DNA of 64,000 nt from Aldrovandia affinis (lineage: Eukaryota; Chordata; Actinopteri; Notacanthiformes; Halosauridae): positions 3,600,001 through 3,664,000 of the forward strand of contig JAINUG010000039.1 in NCBI GenBank assembly GCA_029706075.1. The letters are read 5' to 3'. Position numbers and translations under genes: made by a program. Each line of letters opens with the position of its first letter. Positions within the stretch are counted from its first letter, which is position 1. A model generated the notes under the pieces. That model made no database searches. It was not told the DNA's origin and worked only from the letters and a program-made list of their open reading frames with translations. Shown piece by piece: positions 26,401 through 38,400 of this stretch.

Positions 26401-29400
26401 TGCTCGATCCCCTTCGATTAAAACAATATCATCGCTTGTTTCAGATTCATTGTCAACTGTGATCTGATGATGATGCAAGTGTAAACATAAAGGCAGTGTT
26501 CAGGCAAGTCTGGTGGTAACACTTCCTAGATGGTGTTTTACCATTCGTTTATTAATTAATAACTCATTGATAATTTAATGATATGAGATGAACAGTATCA
26601 CAATAACATTATCACTGTGTATGTTGAATAAGGGAAATGAGTAAGTGAGTTTATCAATGAGCAAATAAAAACCTGTTAAAATGAACATGAGTTAATAACT
26701 AAATACAGACTTGATCCTATAGGGGATTTGGAACCTGTCTCCTTTATTGAATAACCACTCTATATTATCAATAATGAAAGGTGTTTATTGTTTATTGTTT
26801 ATTCAGGATCCCCATTAGCCAATGGCATCAGGCTAGTCTTCCTGGGGTTTTAGGCATGTACACCATTCAATCACATTTATCGGGCAATTTAGATTATTCA
26901 GCATGTCTTTGGACTGTGGTGAAATGTCCTGAAACCCATGTCTTGTCCACACAGTGTTCTTGAACCCGGGACAGAGGAAACTGTCTCCTGTATCATTGCT
27001 GCTGTGACGCCTACAAGTGTAGCTACTTCAGAAGAAGGGGATAGGCTGACAATGGCATCATAAACCAGACATCAAACTACCAACCAGGAAGCGTTGCCAG
27101 TGAGCAGTAGAGCAGCCACTTCCGACAGTTAATATCAGACGATTCGCTCGAGCCCTGTCCGAGAATATACTCACGGTTTTCTTGAAGCCGAAGTAGGCCC
27201 CTATGAAGGTGAGGGGTACGGAAATGCAGAACCACAGAGCCAAAATGGCCACCAGGGTTCCAAACGGCATGGCCCCCGATGACCCCTCCCCCCACAGGAT
27301 CAGATTCATCACGAAGAAATCCGCAAACACGATCCTGGAGGGAGGAGAGGCAGAGCCATCTCAGCAACAGCTACACAAAAAACACACTCCTGTGGTATCC
27401 TAAGCACCAATGCTAAAAGGCTGATATTAAACCCTAATGTTAAAAGGCTGAATGTTCATGAATACCTAATCAAGTGTTAAATTTTTTCCATAGTGATTAT
27501 ACATTTTTATATGGAGAGTGCTATACCCCTTCAGGCTAATCTTGGTTTGTAGCTGAACTCGTCTGTCAAAGTATTCGTTGGAAGGAGCAAAAAAAAAACT
27601 GATTGTCTCTTATTTATCTATTTAGGTTCTAGTTCGCTTTCAAAATTGGTACATTGATAGCTTGCATGATGTTTATTTCAAAGATTTCATTTAATTCTTA
27701 ATTTGACATAAATCTAATTCAATATTGGAAAAATGAAATTAATATACACTATTTGATATACTGATGCCATAAATGTGTTTAGTTAATATGTAGGCACAAA
27801 TGCCACAGGATGTCAATACTACTACTGTATTATTTGTCATAAAATATATCTGAAATTGTAGCCCAATAATTAAAAGTGACCACGCTTATGCTCCCCAAGT
27901 GTTGGTCAGAGAATAAAAGCACGTGTTATCACCCTGTTGACAGAAGCGTGCACTCACCCCGGGCACAAGAAAGCTGTCAGGAGAACGTTCGTTTTCCATT
28001 TTTCACCACCGAAGGCTGTTCAAAGGGAGGAAGATAACAAGGCGTGAGAGAAAGCACACCATCCCTGTGCAACAGAACCAGCTTAACACAGAAGGCTTTA
28101 ATGAGAAATGTTTCATTTCTGTCCATGTGCTGCCTTTCAGAGCAACCAACTCCCTACCACCTTGTGCTCCTTATCCTCCACACGCACGCACGCACACTCA
28201 CACTCACAAATTCATAAAAATAGAAAATTAGATGAGAGTAAGTTTGTGCCAACACAGCTAGTTATATTCAATTTGCCTTCACACCCTATTTTCTACTTGA
28301 TTAAATAATTTGTCAATTACAACCCGCACAAATGAACACTAAATGAGTAGTTTTACTCTGCTTTATCTCCAGAACTTGTTACTCAAGTCTGCTGAAAATG
28401 AATTCAAATGTTGATGTCGTAAAACCTAAGGCATCATCGCGGCATTTAATTGAATTATACTGTATTACTATTTAGGAAGCATAATGTACACATGAAATAA
28501 AACTCATTTGGTGTTTTGTCTATATGCCTACATTACAGGTGTTCTGTAACCACTGTCAGATTATTTTTATGGGGAAACAGGCAATGGGCTTTACCGCTGG
28601 CAAAAACCAATCGCCCTACTTTGACATTGCTCTTCTCCCCTTAGCAAGACAGCCTTGCTTCCAACTGATGCTAATTTAAAAACATCTTGCAGTCAAGGGG
28701 ATGACTAGGTCTCTTAATTTATTCCCAAATACCACTGCACAGTGTGCGATGTGCTGCACGCAGTGGGTATAACAATTATGAATAAATGACTAACTGAATG
28801 TTTTATAATAGCATATTCAGAATGAGAAAATATAACTTCAAATGATTCCGGTACTAAGCGAGGCCCTTCAAGCTTCTGAGGATCTCAGCAAACATGCCTT
28901 TTTAACATCCGGCCAGGGACTCCAGATGAAAACTAGCCTCTTGGCTAATTCTGGCTCATTTACAATGTATTGTTTTTAACATTCAGTGTCTATTAATGTG
29001 CATTGTCCCTGACAAATAAACTAATAAAATAAAAATAAAATAAAAAACGTGACCACAATCGCTAAACCAACAAGCGAGAACACACATAATTGAGACATTT
29101 AAAAAAGGCTTCAAGCTACCAGTGGACGCTAAGTGTTACGGACACCCAAGATGGTGAAAACACAAGGTGAAAACACAGGAGGGTGTGTGACTAATTGCTG
29201 AATTATCGATTGTCCGCGGGCGTGGCACTGGCGTTGGTTGGCGAGGGGGGGACTGAAATAGATATCGCGCCCGGGGGCCTGGGGAACGACGCTGAGGGGG
29301 GACCGGTTTCCGGCTCGGCCGCGGTACTGAGGGCCGGCGGGCGGGACGAGCCCCCCAGGCACCCACCTGTCAGGCCGCTGACGCTGATCTGCCCTAACGA

Positions 29401-32400
29401 GCGGAGCGGCGGCCCCTGTCACACACTCACACTTGTAGAATCTGGCGCCCACGTAGCCGGCCGGCGTCCCCAGCAAAACCCACAGCACCACGGCGCACGT
29501 CATCAGGGCCCCGCGGTTCGCCGGAGAGAGGAAGCCCAGGCAGGCGAAGACTGACGCGCAAACACATCAACACAGAGAGGTTAATCCTCAAAATGGACAC
29601 CGTCACTTTATTCTGGTTCATAAAATGGAATGTGTTTTCCATTGACAAAGTCTACAGGTACAAAGTGAACATGGTGCAGCTATCCTATGTAGGTCTGTAT
29701 GTCTGCGGGATTGTGGTATAATGGTTAGGGAACTGGGTTTGTAACGTTAAGGCTGCAGGTTCAATCCCCAGGTGGGGCACTGCTGTTGTACCCTTAGGCA
29801 AGGTACTTAACCTGAATTGCTTCAGTTAATATCCAGCTGTATAAATGGATTGTATGTAAAGAAATGTAAACTGTAAGTCGCTCTGGATAAGAGCGTCTGC
29901 TAAATGCCTCCAATGTAATGTAATGTAATATGTATGAACACGTATGTATATACAGCATGCATGCATAGCATGTACACATTTTTCAGTGTTTCTTTCCAAT
30001 TCAATGTACGAGGCTCACAAGACTGCACGTAAGCAAACACAGAGGGGCCTGTAGTCGTGTCTGCGGCACGGTTTGGGTTTGTGCGGCACTCACAGAGGGT
30101 GACCAAGGTCATGATGAAGATCTGAGCGCCCGACCCCAGGAAGACGGACAGCAGCATGCCCTTCCGCGGCGGCCTGAAGACGTCCCCGTGCACCAGCTTC
30201 CAGCCAAATTCCTCCTGAGCGTCCTCCTGGAAAGAGACCCACAGCGGCCACAAAGGGTTTAGCGACCGCCAATTACCCTCGACGCGCCTCGAGTGGCGCG
30301 CGCCGGCGGCTGGGAGTCGGGACTGATCACCGCGATAACGCCAGCTGTCAGTCTGTTCGCTGAGGGGGGGGAGAGGGCCTTTCCGCTAATGAGCGCAGGC
30401 CTGGAGAACTACATTCCCGATTTTTGAAAGGAATGCACAAAATGAAACCTAAGTGCGCGCGTGGCCTCGGATGACCCGAAGACCCGCGCTCTCTCTCGGG
30501 CGACGGGGGCGGGGGCCGGGGTGCCTCTTCACACGCAAGCGGACACGCTGACACAATAGAATGCAAGCTTTGTTTTCGCGTATAATGTCGATGTTTGGAA
30601 AAGACGGAGCCAGAACGGGACCCGCTACCCAAAACACGTCCATTGTTAAGGCCGCTTTTGTCAGGCCGTCGAGCAACAATAAGTCAAAAATGCAACCCTT
30701 TCGCTCGCGCTTATGCGAATATAAAACACGTTGATTAATGCCACTCTTCGTTATGTCGGCGACAGCATGCACGCTAGCAGCCTGTCTCAACTAGCGCTAA
30801 GATGTGCGTTGTTTTTCAAAAACCTCAAGGAGCAGAGGAAACTGGAACGTGCCCTTTTCACTGTAGTTTATCGTTATATAGTTTATATATCAAACAAACT
30901 ACTTTAAAGTCGATTTTAGATGGGTGCGTTTCTCATTACCACCGAGTCCATCTGGTTGTAGCGGGCGATGTCTTTGTGCAGCGTCCTCAGCATGATCATG
31001 GCCACCATGCCGGAGAGGAAGAGGACGATCACCAGGGAGTTCATGATGCTGCGGAGAGAGGGGAAACGGCACAGGAGGGTCAGGAACAATCTGAGCAGTG
31101 CGCTCTTACGGTCCAAAGACAGAAGCGCCAGAGCTGGGTCAGATGTGCGTTTGAAATACTTCAACTCTTTAGTTGCTGGGAAAACTTTGAACAGACTCCT
31201 GCAGATATCAAAGAATTTTCACCGTAGTACTGTATGTCACTAACCAAAACGTGCAATCGTACGAGAGAAGAATTTTGCTCTGAATGGATTGGTGGAAATA
31301 CCTGTGTCGGTAATCTGCAGGAGTATTAACTGGTGTCTAAAAGGATTGAAGTATTTTAAATAATGATTTAGGTACTTAGGTATTTAGATACTCAGGTTGC
31401 ATGACATTGCCAGTGTACACTGGTTGGTCGGTGAAGGGTTTCTTTCCTGTGTTTCCCGATGCCTGTTACTAACAAAAATGTACGATCATATGAAAGAAAC
31501 AGTTTTGTTCTGAATATTGATAAAAACTGACGAAAACAGTCTTTTCATCTAACAATATTACTGGTGTCTAAAGGGTTAAAGTATTTTAAATACAGTATTG
31601 GACCCGGGTGTGAGAAGCACGCACCTGAACCACTGGATGTTGGTGTGGGGCATGGACTCCAGAATGTAGTCCCAACGTGAGGCCCATCGAATGTTCTTGT
31701 CCTCCTAGACGACACAGGCAGAGACCTTCACACACCCAGGCCTCAAAAGGCTTCCTGCTTTAAAACGTTTTCTTTATTGCTGAACGGGGGTGCAGGCACG
31801 CTTTTCACAAAGGCATACAACACGCAAGGGGCTCGGTTGCCAGAGAGAAGCTCAGGAGCCAAGTTGCTCTGAAGAGGGCTAAAGGTATGGCCAAAAAACA
31901 CATCAGCACGGACATGGCTACAAGAATGACAAATATTTTGGTGGAGGACGTCGGTCTCGGCCACGTGGGAGTGGCATGGTTGTCTGTGTTTTACATGTTG
32001 TGGAGGCCTTTGAAGCAGGGAGACTTTCCAGGGGCAGGTTTGGCACTCTCACAGGGTGTGAGAGTGACTGTCGCCCAGAAGGTTGCTCCAAAGGCCATAA
32101 TTGGTTGAATTCTTATTTAATTATTTAATTGGTGTCAATCAGTAAATTCGGTTTTAGTGAAAGAGAGCTCGCACTTGGGCAGTGGAGAGTGTTTCTGGGC
32201 AACAGCCCGAGAACTCTCACTGGAAGAGTGGAGGGTGTCTCGGGGCTGGTTGCCAGAAAACTCTCACCGTGGGGAGTGGCGAGTGTCTCTGTATAAATGG
32301 GTAAGAGAACTCGAACTGCAAAGTTTGAGTGTCCCTGTATGCATGGGGAAAGAGAACTCGAACTGCAAAGTTTGAGTGTCTCAGTATGAATGGGTGGGAA

Positions 32401-35400
32401 GCACTTGAAAGGTCACTGGAGATGTGTGTGCCTGGGGAGGTTCCAGGGGAACTCCAGAGGAAGAGGCACGGTGTCCTGTAAGTTATAATTATTTTAGTTT
32501 GTTGTTTTTACCCGAAAGCTTCGCGGCGAGTAGAGTGAAGATTTTGTGTCTGTGTTTGTGTTTGTCTTTGTTATATGTTAACCTGCTACTCCCACTGTAT
32601 TTAGGGAAAAATAAATAAAATCCGGTCCGCAGACCGACAAACTCCACTCCGTGTCTCATGGCTGCTCTGTTTCCCATCCAGGGTCTGTCACGTGGCGTGT
32701 GACAATTTTCTAAAAACATTATTGACGTATTACTTGTTAAAGTGGAGTGCGACCAACTTCCCTTCGCTATAAGAAATGGTCCAAGATACATTTTATGTCC
32801 GTAGTTACACACACAGCATCGCGCAGTGAATCTGCACACATTGAGGTCGGCAAGGGGAAACAACGTCGTTGTGCAACGGCAACAGACAAGGGAGCGGCCG
32901 CGGTATGCGAAGCAAGCACATTTGTACAAGATTGCAAAAGAGCCAACGTGCATAATCTTCGCTGAATATCACAGAACTAAATCACAGAATTAAAACTGAT
33001 TCGTTTTTGTAAAATGGCCAACAGAGAGACTAAATGAACCGACTTACTATGAACTCCACAGAATAGGTGTAGGGAATTTTGAGCTCGCCAGAGAACTTGT
33101 TGCTCAGGTCCATTGGGGCTCCTGTGCAGTCCGGACTGTCAACCTTCGTATGCTTGAAGCTTTGCGAGGGAAGAAAAAGAAAAACTTGGATTCACGTATA
33201 AATATTAATTCAACACAATGGCCATCTTGGGGTGATGATGTATTTATATTCAGAATGTTCGCATACATTAACGAATGAATGCTTCAATGAATGCATAGAG
33301 GACCACAGTGGAAATAGGTCATTGACTTTTCAGTGTTGTTGTCCTCAATCGCTACATAACGTATGTTCTGTGGCTCCATTTCCATATGGGGGCTGTAGGT
33401 ATGTGTGTTCTTATGCCTAAAACCCTAAACATAAATAAATAGGCTTACAATCACACGAGGATGGCATATGTTCAGTTTATGAACGTACCTTTTGGGTTCA
33501 ATTTTAGCGGCAACCAATCTTGCTCCAGCGGCTTCATTCTCCACCACGTGGTAAAAGATCGTGATGTCAACGTGGTTGAAGATGTAGAAAGTGTCTTTGT
33601 CATTGAAATCAGACTGTTGAGGCCAAAAACGTTACAATTACTCAATTACCACCTCATGCATACCAGTGTAATTTAGATCCCAAATTAGACAAAGGATGTG
33701 GAGATTGTACGTCTTAAGTAGACTACATTTCACTGGAACAGGTCATTTAATTTAATCGCATTACCGATAAGGGATGCCTCACTTGTTCTGTTCTCCAGTA
33801 TAATTATTTCCACAAAATTACAATCACTTTACTTTACAGGGAACCGTTGATTGAATCCAACCCAAAAAGGCGAATCAAACATATGTAACTTTTCAACTGT
33901 AACTTTTTTTTAAATCAACATTCTGAGTGACATTCCTTAAGGCAATCAGTATTCTTTCCCCCCATTTAGCCATATTAATAATGATCCATCCGTAAGAGGC
34001 GTTTCGTGCAAAACTGACATTGACAACGCAGGCGTCTTTGGGTCGTCCTGCCTCGGTCACGTAACATCCGATGGGAAACCCAGGATTGCAGAACTTCTGC
34101 CCGTCCTCCACGTCGTAGCACCAGGTCACTGGCATGTTGTCCACAATCCTGCAGAGAGAGTCCGTTATTATCACCAAGGGAGTCGAACCCGCATTCTTCG
34201 CAAACACTTGGAAAGACTCTTGTGGTACAACAGAGATCTCATCCTGATTCTAGGACAGGGTGGGATATATGCCACTTAGCAGATGCTTTTATCCAAAGCG
34301 ACTTACCTTACAGTAGTGAATGCACACATTTTTCAGTATATGTGGTCCCAGTGGGAATTGAACCCACAACCTAAGTGTTGTCAGCGCCGTGCTCTACCTA
34401 CTGAGCCACACAGAACCGTAACTCTGTTCCTGGAGGATCAGTGTTTGTGCAGGTTTTTCTTTCCGCCAATTCGCTGATTAGCTGTACGCACTACTGCCGG
34501 TTCAGCGAAATACATCCGTTTCATGTAGAGATACAAGAGCCTTCAGCTGGCAAACGTGAGCTTATCAAGAGATTTAAGATGTAAGATAACATAAATGAGA
34601 ATTAAATCATTAAGAGCAGAAGTTGGCATGAAATCCAGAAACATACATGACCATCCTTGCCCAGCCCTGACCTAGGAGATGATGTCATCGACCGTAGCAG
34701 ACAGATGCACACGCCTCCTCCAGTATTGCTGATGTAACGTTCGAGGCCATTTCAAGGACCCCGAGAACATTTGTATTGAAAAACCTTGCTTTATGAAAGA
34801 GTGTTATATAAAACTCCTACAACGGGAAGTCAGGCACATTCCAGCAGTCGTGACAAGAGAAACAAGAGAAAGACTGTAAGAGTGCTTCTTCGCTTTTTTT
34901 TTTTCTTGAAAAAAACGATCAAAAAGTTTGCAGCAGAAAAGGGTGCTCTTTGGAACAAGGGTCTTTAAAGTGTTGAAGAAGAATGACCGGACACAAGGTT
35001 AAAAAAAGGCAAGGCGCTTCTTTTGAAAAAATAGAGCCTTTATTCTCAAAGCATTTCAGCACTTGCCTTCATCGGGGTGTGACCAGGCACGACACTTCAA
35101 CAAGCTGAAGACCCATTTCATCTCATCCTGAGCTCCTCTCTCAACGGGAGGGGGGGGGTTACATCACCCCCTGTTTACAGACTCGCACACACCCTGCTTT
35201 AGCAACGGGCGGTATGTGGCAGATGCCAAGGAAAACCCAGGCGGTGTGAAGGCAGTGACGGCTCAAAATGAATGTGCCGACATGTGTCTCGCAACCGGCG
35301 AACGGGCTGTCAACACTTAGACGTGGCCTTGCAGATCAGGGTAGAGGAAATAATATGCCTCCTTGGTAAGTCAGCGTAAACGGATCCCTATTGTAGAGAA

Positions 35401-38400
35401 TGTTATATTCATTACATTGTGTTACATTAATTTAACACACACTCCTATCCAGAGCAGCTTACAGTGGGAAAGAAAGTGTATCCACATCAATTACATGAAC
35501 CAGGCTACACACGAAACACTTTTAGACCAGACACACATGCGACATTGTCCAAGTACTAATGTAGGTGCAGTGTATATGTGTGCACACACACATTCTCTCT
35601 CACACACACACACACACACACAACATGGACACACACATAGATGCACCCTGACATATACAGACACTTGCGGAAAACATATATTGACACCCAGGCCCTCAGC
35701 CTGTCAGACACTACAGCCAGGACCCCAAGACATACACAATAAGCCAAATGTGGCAGGGCAGAAGGCCAGAGTGTGGCTCAACTGCATGAAGCCAGCTATC
35801 TGCGGTAACCCCGGGAGACCAACCCTCACCAACCCGTGAGACACAACTAAAAGGCCCAAATCTGTGCTAACTCGCAGCCAAGACCCAGATACCATCCTGA
35901 CAAGGTTTCAACCAACTGGACCACCCTCATGCTCGAACCTGCAGCAGCACAGGGAGGTGCCTCCAGTCTCACTCCCGCCCACATGGATTCCTATAAAGCG
36001 CTGTTGAAAATAGTTTACGACCACAATAAATGGCTACTCTTTAGGCTAGGACACAGGAATTGTTGGGAGTTTTATGATTCAGAGTAGTAGTATTTGAGTG
36101 ATGATCTGTGAAAACATACAGATGACACAACATCTATGCCTAGAACAGAGCTCACAGGACAGGTGAGGTGTGTGGGAAGGGATTGTCAAAGGCACTATGA
36201 ATCTAGGTGACCTATCATTATATCTAAAATAATGGATGTTTCTAACACTTTGGTAGTGATCTCCACTATCTATTCTAATTGTGACAGAACTCATTGGTGT
36301 GAGTATACCATGTCTCCATGAGGCCAGAGTCTTTTACAGAAAGGTCCACCACATTGCCACGCCCACAGCATGCAATGGGTCCTTCTGGAAGGGAATGCAA
36401 GCCCGTAAGCCCGCCCACCCGCCTGCCTGCCTGCCTGCCCTTACAATCACACCTTGCCCCAGCTTTCTTCAACTGTTGCACGCCCCCTAGTGGAAAATCT
36501 CAGAATCAGGGGTCTGACTGAAAGCCCACTTCAGAAACCCCAATTGCACAAACAAGAAACCTTGCTCTTAAAACATCATCACGTGAAAATGCATGTCCTT
36601 GCCCAGCACACTTTTATATCTTTAAATTCCTGACACAAAGTGGGTAGCAGTGTGGAAAGTATGGCAGAGCTGTGGAGTGGTGGTTAGCTCGATAGACTGC
36701 CAAAGAGGGTTGAGTCTCACACATTACATTACAGGCATTTGGCAGACGCTCTTATCCAGAGCGACGTACAACAAAGTGTTAACCGTAGTCAAGAACAGTT
36801 TAGCTGAAAGCCACCCTAGCGGGAAGTACAGTTCCAGGTGCTAGGACCCTGCAGGTAAATCTGTAGCCACAATTCAAAGGCAGCAATAAAACAGAGCGGA
36901 AAATAGACAAAATAATGCCTAAACCTAATCCAGTACATAAACAAGTAGACAAGAGTGCAATACTAAACAGCTACATCCCTAAGCTTACAAAGCCGGACTA
37001 CAGGGAGAGGTGCACCCTGAAGAGGTGAGTCTTCAGTCGTCGCTTGAAGGTGGCCAGGGTCTCAGCTGTTCTGACTTCCACGGGAAGGTCATTCCACCAT
37101 CGTGGAGCCAGAACCGACAGGAACAATGTTCACACCCCAGAACAATGTTCTTTACCTTAGTTGCCCCAGTGAAAAAATCTGCGTTTCGGTTTTTGTTAAG
37201 ACAAAAAAAAGACAAGAATAACAGGAGCTAGCTATGGAACCTAAATGCTATTTTTTTTACATTTGTACACAAAAGGTACTTGGACAGATGCAGACAACGT
37301 GCAAACATTGGAGAGGTGATTTCAAGACGGCAAGAGTTGGCTCAGCTTATTAGCAACGCTGCTGAGACGGCATCTTTCCTCCTTGACAGGTGAGCAAGGC
37401 TGGTGAGCGTTTGCTAGGATAGCCATCATCACTTGTAACAAGCTTACCTCCCAGACAGATACCGAGCAGCCATGCAGTGGCTGATGGGCACACTTGCCAC
37501 AGCCACTCAGGTGTACTTACAGTAGATTGCATGGGTCTGCAAATTAGTGAATGCCTAAATACCAGTAGAGGATATCTAGAATCAAATGCATTTACACATG
37601 AATTTCCTTTCTATAAAAAATACAATCACTTGATATTTGATATCTCGATATTTGGTATTTTGATACTGGATATGTAACTCGATATCATATCAGTTATGAA
37701 CAGTCAACAGGCAACGCGAGACTAAAAACCTACAGGCGCTTGTCACTCGTTCACTAACGCTTCCTCTCGTGCACTGACGTCAAATCGCTTAGTACCGTCA
37801 AAGCATTAGTTGGTCAGAAGTATTAATAGATTCATAGTGTGGCTCTCTGTGGCTCAGTTGGTAGAGCACGGCGTTGGCAACGCTTAGGTTGTGGGTTCAA
37901 TCCCCACCGGGGCCACATATACTGAAAAATGTATGCATTCACTACTTACTGTAAGTCGCTTTGGATAAAAGCGTCTGCTAAATGGCATATATTATTATAT
38001 TATAGTTATAGTCATATAGACCGAGTGTGCAAGTTAATGACGCCACACAAGTACTCACCAATGGTGCTGGTAGTTCAGCAGCATCCCTTTCTTCATGAAA
38101 TCCAGCTTGGCCTTATCGTCCGATTTGTTGGTATTATACGCTTTAGTGCAAACATGTCTGCACTCTTCTTTCTTTTTAAACTCAAACTGCAAAGGTACAG
38201 AACGAAACAGTTCACCTCTGAGCCCTACAACCATCTACGTAGCCACACAGGGTTATCATCTAGTTCGGGGGTGTTCAAACCCAGGCCTCGAGGTCCGCAG
38301 TGTCTGCAGGTATTTGCTCCAACCACGCACTACACCACCTGATTTCGAATAATTTGTTTACCTCCTTGGTCCAAGAAGCAAGCTAATTAGTGAAATCAGG

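Noticed and set aside
31740-32700. Possible solo LTR-type fossil in intron 7
   Set aside because: A polyadenylation-like AATAAA followed by a phrase ending near GTGTGACAA is suggestive, but I could not define two ends or a target duplication, so no element is called.
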